DNA of 64,000 nucleotides, taken from assembly GCF_037975245.1 (NCBI RefSeq), contig NC_092573.1:25325265-25389264 (forward strand), read 5' to 3'. The translations under genes were made by a program, and so were the position numbers. The first letter of the stretch is position 1. Each line of letters begins with the position of its first letter. This document shows, in pieces, positions 1 through 12,600 of this stretch. The notes beneath the pieces are model-generated. The model did no database searches and was not told the DNA's origin. It was given only the letters and a program-made list of their open reading frames with translations. Origin of the DNA: Apostichopus japonicus (taxonomy: Eukaryota > Echinodermata > Holothuroidea > Aspidochirotida > Stichopodidae).

Positions 1-306
1 AGTGACCTGGTAATCGTTTAAAGGCACTGCACTCCTCCGGTGTCCAGTGCATGTGCTAACTTTTAGAACGAACCTACTGTACAACTTACTACAACAAACT
101 ATGAATGAGGTTATGTTATGAAATGGAACCTTAATAAAGGACGCTTTGAAATGAAGCTATGAAATGAAGTCTATAAGTCTTGATGTTTGACATGTTAATG
201 AAGTGATTGGCATGAGTTGTTACGTAACATTATCTACTAGTTAATTAAGATAATATCTAAGTAGCATTTCACTGTGTTTATGATTTATTTTATGCTCTTC
301 CTTCAG

Positions 307-460
307 ACAGATTTCTAACGACAATGGCCATCATCTAATCTGTTGCATCACAGTTCTCTCACCACTTTGGCTGTGAAGTGAAAGGTTACTACCTTACAGT
401 TAAGCCCCCTATACCTATAATTCCAAGAAATACTACCCATTTCATCATTGGAAAGTTGCT
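307..460 (+). promoter_or_regulatory. Probable 5' UTR of the SLC12 gene, with a tiny upstream ORF
   Basis: A pyrimidine-rich acceptor (CTTCCTTCAG) ends at 306, so an untranslated exon may start at 307 and run into the coding start at 461. It holds an upstream ATG at 324 with a stop after four codons (ATG GCC ATC ATC TAA). The exon boundary and any effect on translation are inferred. The real promoter would then lie upstream of the window. Confidence 0.35.
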
Positions 461-799
461 ATGGCAACCTTCAAATTAGGCGATGAAGGTTCATCAGACA
501 GTTCTCTCCGCCAGGCTGATCCGCAGGATGATCCACCCCAGTCATCACCGAAACAGAGTCGTTTCGAGGTCAATGTGGTCAGTGAAGACCCATCGAGTGA
601 CCCAGGCAATCTCGAGGCAAGTAATCACAAGTTGGGGATCGATGACGCCAGCTTTGAGCAGTCCATGCAAATGCACACTCTTGGCCAAATGACCATGGAA
701 GCCAAACCATCGATTGAAAACTATCGGAATATGTTCTCAATAGTGACAGAACCAGGCATGAAATCCAGACCCACATTGCAGGATTTACATGACCCAAAG
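461..799 (+). CDS. SLC12 exon 1: cytosolic regulatory N terminus
   Basis: This exon encodes residues 1-113, all cytosolic. Residues 34-37 read RFEV within SRFEVNVV, matching the RFxV docking motif for SPAK/OSR1 kinases at the same place as in vertebrate NKCC1. Residues 73-80 (TLGQMTME) align with the conserved threonine cluster around human NKCC1 Thr212/Thr217 (TFGHNTMD), which WNK-SPAK signalling phosphorylates to activate transport. Regulation by that pathway is inferred from these motifs. The exon ends at a GTGAGA donor at 800. The ORF runs on into the intron to 970, but that part is not coding. Confidence 0.9.
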
Positions 800-3700
800 G
801 TGAGAATAGAATCAAAATCAAATTTTCATGTGTTTCTCTTTTTTTTGGTAGTTGAGTTTTATCATTTGGACTCGTTGTCAAAGAAGGAAAATCTCGGTCC
901 AGTGAATTTGTATGTATCTATGTATGTAGCTGTGGATCTATCATGCTTCAAAGGTTATAAGTTATTTTGAATGCTAGGGAAACCTCATCGTCAGTTGTAG
1001 TCAAGTTACAGAAATTGTCAACAAATTTGTCAGTTGGTCCCTTGCTATATAGCGGTGTTAGGTGTGACTGCAGGTACGTCATATGACATATTTACTTCGA
1101 TCCTCGCTTACCTGTCTCCCCATAACCTTAGCACCACGTTCTACTGTGCCTGGAATATCCTGGTAACGTTATAACACTGCTTGCGCTTTATGACCGGCCC
1201 CTCTAGTCATTGCCCTTCCTTCTCATTCTACCATTCAAAGTGTCTACAAGTGATTTTCGAGTGGATTTTCTTCCTTCGGAATTCGTCCCTTTTTGGTAAC
1301 TGAAATCAACTGATCATGTTGTGCTGTACATAGACAAAATTATTCACTACGTGCCTTAAATACGACATCTCACCCATACACGTTTCTCTGTTTGTGCTTT
1401 TCATTGAGGTCTCTGTCAACCAACATGCTTCCCTTTTCAACACATTGATACCATTTAACATTATAAGTTCTTGAGAGCATTGTCAAGTGAAAATAAAGCC
1501 CAGTTTCAACTGATGTTACCGCATTTCACTGGAGACTAACATGTTTAGCTAAATATGTAACCATTGAGATATGTGAGCAACCTTCTAGTCTCAAATTTAT
1601 GAATTCCATAAAAGTAGGTTAATATCAAAACCAAGTGTTTTAGATACCTACTTTCCTATTTTAGCATATTTAGCAGTTATTGTGTCACTATATCAATATA
1701 CAATTTGCCCTCTAGTAATATACAAATTTGCATCTCTACTGCTTTGAAGTTATCTTCCAAGTTCCCTAAGGGAAGATGATTTGAAGAACATCGCACACAT
1801 TTCTGTTAGGTGACATTTACAGACCTGTTATTACTGTAAACAAATTTTATTTGGCTGCTGACCTAGTTATTGGCTGCTTTGTGTGTTCAAGTAAGAACGT
1901 GTCATATTCTACAAACAGGTTGCTGAGTCCATACCTGCTGTACAGTACAGTACTTGTCAACCTCAGTACATTATGTTTCCGTAAAATGTGATGATAGCGT
2001 GGATGACTCAAAAGTTACTGAGAATTTAAATTGACTCCAAAAAATGCTTGCTGATTAATCGATATATCTGTTTAGATGTTTTGTCATCGCAATTAACTCG
2101 AACATACAGAGTGTGCAAAGCAAAAGAATTTAATTTTTCATGATAACATGTTACTAACTGTGTGCTACCAAAATTTAATTAGTTAGTGATAGAAAAGTGC
2201 ATAAAGATGGAGTTTTTATGAAGGAGATCCAAAGTTAAGATCTAGCTATGAAAGGACACAACGTGGTGCTTTTCAATGGTACAGTATACAGTATATGTCA
2301 CATAGTGTGCAGTTAAACATCAATGATATGTGTTGCATAACTTGCATTGCATAAACGTAGTACAATAAGTTTCAGCATTTCACAAGTTACTGATGTGTGT
2401 TGCATTGCATACAAGTAGTACAATAGGTTTCAGGTACCACAGATTTGTTTCTCACAACCTATAAATAAATTATATAATATGCCCTACAGATGTATTTTAT
2501 AGACATTTGTCATTCTATAAACTAGAAAGGCGTGAAGTATAATTACCGGTAAATGTTTACACTGGAGTCATTTTGAGCCCTGCAAAGCATGTTAAGCACC
2601 TATAAACTTGTCAGTGGGTCCACTGTGTAAATATGTACAATACTACTACTATACTTATAATGCAATCACTTTAACATGGAATGGGCTATGAATGTTCACA
2701 ATATTAAGTGTAGATTTGTACTTGGCTGTTCATGTCATGGTAGTAAAGTTTCAAACAAGTATTTTCACGATTGTTAGTGTAGATGTGAAAACATGATTTT
2801 ACAACTAGGTGGAAAATATGGAAATGGAGTTGGTGGTTTTACATACTTACTGTATGTCTGCAGAGCTGAACTTTAATACTGCATGAAGCACGCGGTATAA
2901 GGAACCCATTGAATTTACGACCTGTATTAGTCACATGTAATCATCTATAACAGTGATTTACTTTGTTCCTCACTTACCTGTCTCCCATAACCAAGTTGTA
3001 GCACCCCCAGTTTAAAGTCACCTGGTAGCCTTGAGAATTTATAACTTTTATCATTTGTAAATGACTTCACTCCTCACTTACCCTGTCTCCTCACAACAAA
3101 TGCACTAATATATATATACTCTACAATGTCTACAGCACTTATTAAACCATGAAGCAGAGTGTTCCCTCCTAGCGATTGGTCCATTCCTGTCCACCACCCT
3201 CCTTTTGTCATTCTGCCACCGAAAGTATCTGGATGACGTGTTTTACAAACTACAACAGCGATTTACTTTGCTTACCTGCTTTCCACAATCACAGCACCCT
3301 CACACTAACTGTGTATGAAGTTACCTAGTATTTACATGATAACCTGTGTATTAATTAAAACCTGTAGCTTATTATCCATGTATACTGCTTGTGACAATGC
3401 TGGTAGCAATGACTGTAATGTACATGGTTCGAATGCTGGTGGAGGCTGGAAGTTGTTATCACTGTTCTGGATTTTCCAACTCACTACGATTTCAATTATA
3501 TGAATTCTCTTGTGGGTGACTCTGCTGTCTTACATAACTCACATAATAGTGAGTGCAGAAGTTATCTAATATCAGTCAGGTATGCCAGGTCATGTGTAAT
3601 AAATTATCTGTGCATGTTACAAGCAATCAATATAGTTTCCATAGCAACAGATAAGTACTGTACCTGTACTGCAATTTATAATGCACTATGCATCATGTTT

Positions 3701-6700
3701 GAACTCCTTTGTGTCAGGTATTGTACAAGTTGTATTACAGATGTGGATTGGTAGTAGTTATTCTTTAGTTATTATGTTTTTAAGTTTTGTATCTGCTTCA
3801 CTAACTGCTTTCCATTTCACCATCTGGTCATAAACTGAAATTGGATTTGTTGCTAATCAGCACTCGTAACACAGCATAGTGTGTTTTATACTCTGATTAT
3901 AAAAGAAACTTACTTGATGATGAAATTCAAATGAGGGGAAAACTAATTAGTTATGTCAACAATGAATTCTTCAATCAATCATTAAATGTTCTCTAATCTT
4001 GAACAGACTCTGTCCTCTAACTTTTTGTTTTGCAAATTAAAATGTTCAGACTATTTATCTATTATTTGTTACCACAAGAGGGAATGCTATCCCTCGTCCA
4101 TGACAAGAATTCACTCTGTTAGTGTAATTACTCCATCCTCAAGTAGTGATTTGGATTACAGTGGGATGGCTGCTGATCTATTTCTTGTCACGAATATTTA
4201 AGGATGTACAGGCAAAGAAAACGGAAGCATTTCCAGGCTTTGGTTGTCATGAAGCACTGATCATCAATGTTGTGTTTATTGATATCAATCAGTAGTCTCT
4301 AGACCTCTGTGTGGGAGAAGAAACTACAGTAACCTCATTTGCCCAAGTTGCCTAGGAGACCTAATCTATACAAGATTCTTACAACATGTACTGTGGTACT
4401 AGACCCTTACATACTGTGTGGTATTAGCCCTTACATACTGTGGTACTAGACACTAACAAACTGTGGTACTAGACCCTAGATACTGTGGTACTAGAACATA
4501 ACATACTGTGGTACTAGACCCTTACATACTGTGGCACTAGACCCATACATACTGTGGTACAAGACCCTTACATACTGTGTGGTATTAGCCCCATACTTTT
4601 TGTGATATGAGGTGTTCATTTTCAAGGAAACATTCAAATAGGAAATTATAACTACCTGCCTTTAATTCAGTTTGACTATAAAGAAAAATGATTACTCGTG
4701 AACAATGACAAAGCCATTTAGTCATTCATGATGTAATAGTATTGGGAGATGAATTGCAAAAAACATTCAATAGGAAATTTGTACAGGTATATACTGTATG
4801 AGGATATGCACAATAGATATATCACTTATGCACTATATGTACAGTACAGAGTGATTTCAACCAGAAAAGAGAAATAGAGAGAAGGCCATAGTGTGGTGAA
4901 ATTCACTGCTAACATAGTAAATGTTAAGTCAATACACAATATACCATTGAACAGAATGGCAGGGATAGTAGTAGCAACTGTACATCATCTCTGATTAGCA
5001 CTGATTCATTTAAACATTGTGTATTTATAAGTGAACGGGCCTTCCCAAGGAATGGTCCTTTTTAAGCATCTGACACATTGGGGATAGCATACATAGATTG
5101 TGTGCAGATTCTGTAAGTTCTATGCATTTCTATGTACAAGCTTGTTCCACCAACATTCTCTCTCCTTGCTGACTACTTTGCCGGCCTATTGTAATTAGGA
5201 AGTGCCTCATTTGTCATTATTAGTTCTGCATTTGCAAGACTGTTCCAGCTATGGCCTGTTTCCTTTTGTCATTTCACAAGCCTACACCTGAAGGCCTCCC
5301 TTCCGTTTCAATCGCTAACACATGTCATAGGATGCTGTGAATGAGTAGCTTCTGAGTAACTTCCAAGGATATTAGGCAATATTTAGGCTTTTGTGCTCCC
5401 CTTAGCAACGGCACTGTCAGTGTTCGTTTATGTTCAGTTACTCTGCTGAAAGCAAGCAATGTATGCAATCATGCTGTGATCTGAGAACATGTATGCAGTG
5501 TTTCTTGTAATAAGGCGTGCGAAACTACAAAAGTTAACAAAGTGTCACACTCAATGTGATTGATGGCTTTCAAATTGTTGATTGACCTGTCTCTGTAGAA
5601 GCTATCAAGATGGTCGTAATGAGATTTGTTGAGAGCAAAGAGCTCACAAGCCACTTGAGATGAGACTTTCCTATGATCACTAGTAATTATGTTACTCATT
5701 CCTCCCTGCTGTAGGACCCCCCGCCCCCATCTCTTGACTTTCTCCTCCCCCTTTTGTCTATTATAAACTTGTGATATACTCTCATTACATACAGTAGATC
5801 TATGCAAGTAAAATGTTCAAAACACAACCTTTCTTACTCTGTCCAATATGAGCTGAATTGTTTGTAGTTATAAAGTGAACAATGTTTGTTATAATAGCCT
5901 TGATGTCTTGCAGTGGCCTGTGACTGTAGTATAAGCTCAGTGCTACAGGATTGATGACAGGATTTGTATGTCATGTGCCACTACTGTTTTAAGAAGGCAC
6001 ACGCTTGTGTTTTATGTGTTCGTGCAATAACTTAATCACAACTGTCACACACTTACACTTTTTCCCTTCTCAATCTTGCTAGCCCGGAGGAGACATCAAT
6101 GGATCACCATCGTCTCAGAATTTGGCAGGAGCAGAAGAAGGGACCCCATCTCATAACAAGAAAGCTGTGAAGTTTGGCTGGATTAAAGGAGTACTAGTAA
6201 GTAGTATTAAAGCTTGCTTGATTAAATCTGAAATCAATCTTAGAAACGACTTGGTAATCATCATAGGAGATGAACAAGGAGACTCTTTGGTATAAGAATA
6301 ACATGACTGTAAGTGGAGGTAAGCGCAACTTAAAGGGGCTTATCAATTTATCAACTGACTGTTGAGTGATACCGAGGTCTTTTTGAATTTCTCATGAGTT
6401 TGTAACAAGCATGTTATGTACGTCAACAGGCCTTATCCTTACCTATTGAGTCTTTGGATACAGATAAATAGATGCATATCCATGTTACCTTTCCATAGGT
6501 ACGATGTCTGTTAAACATTTGGGGAGTGATGCTTTTCCTTCGGCTCTCTTGGGTCGTAGGTCAATCTGGAATACGTAAGTAGTTATTACAAGAAGAGTTT
6601 CAAAGGTAAAGGTCAAAAGGTCATTGAGTTCAGTAGTACACAAAATAGCTACTTATGTGAACATACTGTACTCTACCTCCAGAGAGGAAAAATTAGGCAA

Positions 6701-9611
6701 CTTCATTCTTGGCATATATGAATGTTCTTCAATCAATTCAAAATTGTTGTTACTCTTGGTGGAGGTCAAAGGTCATTAACCAGGATGTTCAGTTGGTAAT
6801 TGGTGGTTGTTGGTGTTGTACATAAATTTGGGTTCCATGCCGAACGAAGACAGAATGTATGAGGTTTATGTGTGTATATGTGAACATGTGAACATGATAA
6901 CTCGCCATGTATACCTTGAATGAACTTCAAACTTGGTATGCAGATGCCCTTTATTACTTTCTCGCCTGCTAATGACTGCTAATGTATGTTATTGGAGAGA
7001 TGAAATTCACTTGAGGTCACCAGTAGCAAAAATATAAGAATTTATTTACATATCTATAAATCTGGTGAATCTCATCTGGTGGTTTGTAGGTGGCACCTTT
7101 ATTGAATACTAGCCTTCTGGTAGTTTTGGTGGAAGTCAAAGTTCCAAACATTTTGATGATTAATATAATTTGAAAAATCAAATAGAGATGTGACATTGAG
7201 ACGTTAGTGACTCGCCACTTGGACATTTATTACCTTAACATGATTTCCTGAAATCCAAAAGGTTTGAGGAGAGCCCTGCAAAAGCTAATCAACTCAATTT
7301 TTCAATTAACTAAATAATTAACTCAGAGACTTACAGATATGAAAAGGAAAATGTGGTCTTTATTGGAAGTATTTGAAATGATTCACCTTTCTCATTCTTT
7401 TCTGAATTATTATTGATATTATTATTATTATTATTATTAATTATTCATGTTGTAAGGCTACAAGCACAGATAGCAGCTGATGTTTTCTGAACCATTGTGC
7501 ATGGTTACCATAGAAACAGTTGAATATAAATTTACCACCTTTTCTGTCTTTGGAATTGGTTCATGATGTTTCATGCAGTTACTATTTTTCACCTTTGGCT
7601 GTTATCATATTATGATATTATGTAAGCTATTTAGTGCCTAGACCTACATATGATTAAATCTCCAAATCTGGTTGGATCTGTGCTACTCAACCGAGCGCAG
7701 GGATGAACTAAATGTATCGTTAATTGATCCAACTTTTGATTTGTCGGCTCAGTGCCAAAGCCTTCTCGACATCGAGCTATTCTCATTAGGGGCTTGAGTA
7801 CGGCCCCAGTTGGACATCCTGAAGTACAAAAGTGTGGGCGTGGGAAGGTGTATGCAGGTGGATCTCAGACAGCAGTTATTAATAGTTCTACCTTAAAAAG
7901 CCTGTTGTTGCTACTAAGGGGATGGGAGCAAAGAGGGGAGGGGAGGGGAGGGGGAGAATTGGTAGTGTAGGATGTTATCGTTAATGACATTTTGTGACAT
8001 CTTTTACCAGTTTGTGCTACCTGTATAGTTCTGTTGTCCGCGGTGGTGACGTGTCTGACCACCATATCCATGTCTGCTATCTGCACAAATGGAGAGGTGA
8101 AAGGAGGTAAGCTGATCCATTCAGAAACTTCCTAAACTTCTTTTAAGACCAGTCTGATATTCAAGGTATTCCTTAGTATATATATATTTTTTATATTAAT
8201 ATTTAAGCTGCGTCCCATTTATTCTTCATATCCATATTTTAAGGGTTTTGTCATTTTGTTGTCTTTGCAATGCGCTCTTAAGCATGAAAAGAGTGCTATA
8301 TAAGTCTGGTAAAATAAAAAATAATATTAACGACGTGATTAGTTAGCTTGATGTAACATGTTTTGCGAAGATTTTGTTGGAATTTATCAAGTAAACACAA
8401 TTATGGTCTGTCAAAGATGGAACATATTCTATGTTCTATTGTCATGGTTGTTATTGATATATCATCTTCAATGTACAGAGATATTTCTGACAGGTCGACT
8501 CATTTGGATACTTGGTTTGGGTAATTCTTTATTTACACACATTTTTACAGACCTATAAATCTTACAGTTTGATATCAGTACTTTCTGAAATGTATTGGTA
8601 GATAGTTATTAGGCATAGTCTTAATTGTTATTTTTGTGGCAGATGGCAATATCACTTTCTAAATCTGCTTTACCAGATGGTGATATTCCATTGTCACGCC
8701 ATCTTGTTTTTTGACTGATGGTGATATCATATTATCTTGCCTTCTTGTTGTAAAAGATGATGATAACCTATGGACAATCCCATTTTCTTTTTTGACAGCT
8801 GGTGATAACCCATTGTGTTACTTTTTTTTTGTTTTGACAGGTGGTGCATACTACATGATATCTCGCAGTCTAGGACCAGAGTTTGGAGGCTCCATTGGTC
8901 TGATATTTTCAATGGCCAACGCTGTGGCTGTTGCTATGTACGTTGTAGGCTTTGCGGAAACAGTAAGAGATGTTTTAGTGGTAAGTCTCTCAGAGACGTT
9001 CTTACATTCTAAGCACATTCACATTTTAGTTTAGCTGAACCTTTTTAAGGGTCATCTCAGAGGCCAGTGTTAGACCGTAAGAAATTGCTCTGTACCAAAA
9101 TTAGCATATACACTTTCAAAGTGAGCAAAACTGATGGTACAGAACATTTATCATTTGTTAATATTCTAGTCAAGCTTCAGTATGATTTACGTGATGTTTT
9201 TTATTTACTATTACTAGCAAGGTTTCTTGCACCATCTTCAAGTAAGCAATTCACTCTGCAGTATTACTTTCATTTGCTAAATCTAGTTCACCATTGCATT
9301 TATCAAAGTCTCACAACCTCTTAGGGTTTTATTCAATCACATGAATTAATAATTAAATAAATAGTTTCAGCACTGGTGGAATGGCATCCAGTCTTTATGT
9401 TCCCACATTATTAATTGGAAAGTCAAGCCCAAGCAAGCACTGAATTAACCATACTCATAATTAAAACAAAAGAAGAAAAGGTACATAAAAGTTTATGAGA
9501 TGAGTCGAGGAAAACAACTGATCTAATAGTTTTGTTAAATAGAAGAATTCAATATTCTGGTCTTATTTCTGTGTTTCATGTCATGAGGAACCTCTCTCCA
9601 AACCACTTAGT

Positions 9612-9658
<47 letters not shown>

Positions 9659-12600
9659 GAGCAACAAGCTTGGGAAAAGCCTCTTCAACAAAAATGTTTT
9701 CAAAAGTTATTTGGACAGATAATCGCTCTGGGATTCTTTTAAAAACTTCCTTTCCTTGTGTAATATCTGTGATCAAGCTGATGTTCGGTGGAGCTAAACG
9801 ATCTTTCTTTTTTTACCTGCAGGAGAGTGGTATAGAAATCTTAGGCTACGTTCACGACGTCAGGCTTATAGGAGAAGTGACGCTAGTTTTGATCCTCTGT
9901 ATAGCTTTAATTGGCACCGCCTGGGAGGCAAGGGTGAGCAGACAGATCCATCTTGCTTGAGAGGTTTAGTCGTGCTCGGAGGGACGCGAGGGTGGGTGTG
10001 GGTTGGGGGGGAGGGGGCTGTTGGTTCTTGCTAGAGCTGTTATCAAGATTGATATGCTAATTTATATAGGTGTACTTGAGGACATTTTCCCCTTCACAGC
10101 TCATCAGTGTTTACCTCAATAAATGATCAACATAAACAAATCAACATTGGAAATCAAATCGTCCAAAGTTAGCTAGAAAATGTGATTCATTAATGTTGAA
10201 TGAGGATATTTCTGAGCCCCCCAAATAATGATTTTCTCAAAGTCTCCTCCCTATCTTTCTCCCCTCCCCTTCCTGCAGCAACATTTTCTTTATATCTCTC
10301 TGTTTTACCGCAGAGATGTGCATTGTTAGTTAAGATTACCTCATGCTGGTGTTTCCTGGTAGTCAATGGTATAAGTGGGGACAGATAGAGAGAGTATGGA
10401 AGGGGGTGTGTATCCTGGTAGTCAATGGTGTAAGTGGGGACAGATAGAGAGTATGGAAGGGGGTGTGTTTCCTGGTAGTCAGTGGTGTAAGTGGGGTCAG
10501 ATAGAGAGTATGGACGGGGGTAACCAATTTGTCGTCATGTACTTGTAGTCTGGCCTGGTGCACGGTACTAAGCTATTGTCATGCTGTTACAGTGTAGAGT
10601 GTCCTACTAACCTCTCTGTCTTCTCTTCCACAGGCCCAGATTATTCTACTTATTATTCTTCTACTGTCCATGGTAAACATGATAGTGGGCTCATTCCTTC
10701 CTCCTACCGAAGAAAAATTATCCAAAGGATTCGTCGGCTATAAATGTAAGTTCCAAAGACTTGTTTCGTACTTAAGACTTTTGATGATCGAATGTGGTCT
10801 ATAGAGAACCATCGTGTTTTCATTTTCTCTCTCTCTCTCTCTTACAGTTGATGTTCTTAAAGTCAATTTGCTACCAGATTACACCGATGGCTACAACTTC
10901 TTTCTGGTTTTCAGTATTTTCTTTCCAGCAGCAACAGGGATACTGGCTGGGGCCAACATCTCAGGAGATCTTAGGGTAAGACATCACACTATATCTAGAT
11001 GAATGGTAGGGAACAGAGCATTAATCTAGAGGTAATGTATAGGATGGTCAACCCATAGGTGGTGTAAAGGTGATGAACAGCATGATCTAGAGGTACAATA
11101 TAGGGTGGTGAACCCATAGGTGGTGTTAGGGTGAGGAAGGGAGCATTATTTGACCAAAGGGTTTCTTCAACCCTTAGAAGTTGTTAGGTTAAGGAATAGA
11201 GCAGTATGTGTAATGGAGGGTGGCCAACTCAAGCAAGTGTAAGAGTAAGGACAAATCATTTGTATAAGGTGGCCAACCCTTAGGAGGTTATTAGGGTAAT
11301 GAACAGAGCATTATCTAAAATGAAAAATTTCTTAACAAAGAAACTGTCACATTTGCTTAATCTTTTATGTTTCTTTAGGATGCACAAAAGGCAATACCAA
11401 AGGGAACATTCTCAGCAATTTGGATTTCAACAATTGTGTATGCTCTAATAGCATGGCTGTTTGGTGCTGTAATGGTGAGAGAAGCATCAGGCAACATCGA
11501 TGATGTTGGAAATGGCACCGTGTCGGAAGTTTGTATCGAATTCGACGACTGCGAGTTTGGACTCTCTAATGACTATCGGGTGAGTTTGATAGAGTAGTCC
11601 TCACTGTTGCAATCTGCTTATTTATCCTACAGGCCTTCACTAACATTCAAAAGTGCCTGTTATCACCCGTACTAGTCATTCTAGTGATTACTAATGCCCT
11701 TTGTAAAACAACATGCATTTAAAGATATTTATATACTACCAAAGCATTTTCATTATTCATCATTGGTCATTGTTATTGAACGGCATAGCCCTTTATTTAA
11801 TGCACGGGTTAATAGAACACTGGAAGTTACAGTAGTTGTTATTTCATTGAGGTCTCAACATTCGTGCATTCTCACTTTTAATTGTCTTGCATGAGGCCAG
11901 TCAGTGGTGATGAAGCAAATTTTCTCGTTATTAGTCCAACCTCTCATAGACAGTGCAGTACTATAAATTCAGAGATATTGTTCTTGTATTCAATGTGTTA
12001 ATATTAATGATATATTAAAAACAGGCTTCAAGACTTATAGCAGGTTGGGGGCCATTAGTGCTGGCTGGTATCTTTTCGGCAACTCTTTCATCGGCCTTAG
12101 CCAGCATGGTCAGCGCTCCAAAAGTATTTCAGGTCAGTCTTCCATTGAATTCTTCATATATTTTGTACTATATGAACTATATATATATATATAAGCCTGG
12201 AACTTGGCATTTACTTCCTTCCTTGCTAACCTGTCTCCCCACAACCTAAGCACTCTCATTCTTCCGTGAGTAGAACGAACTGGTAATGTTTTAACAAAGT
12301 GCGCCCTCTATGTCCAGACCTCTCCGGTCAATACCCTTCCTTCTCATTCTACCACCCAGAGAGAGAGAAAAACTGTTAACAAACTGCTCATCTACTGCAG
12401 GATGCCTGTGTAGGATCAATGGATCAAAAGTCAGGCAGAAGACCGCTTAACCTATACAGTTAACATACAGGATACATAGTTAATACGTATGCTGTTGTTT
12501 CTTATATGATCACTCTCAATGTTTCCTAAAATAGTTAATCCTTTCTGTAAAGTGTCCATAAAATTTTGGTATTTTAAAGTCAAGACGAAACTGCCATGCG

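Larger units (their letters stand above)
800..6082 (+). other. SLC12 intron 1 (5.3 kb), repeat-rich, no gene seen
   Basis: No conserved coding segment was recognised. Copies of a dispersed family sharing the core CACTTACCTGTCTCC lie near 1075-1255, 2955-3060, 3060-3240 and 3255-3330, and the first 60 bases of the window look like another fragment. A short tandem array lies at about 4386-4605. ORFs of 60-110 codons here are unconserved and have no splice context. Confidence 0.6.
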
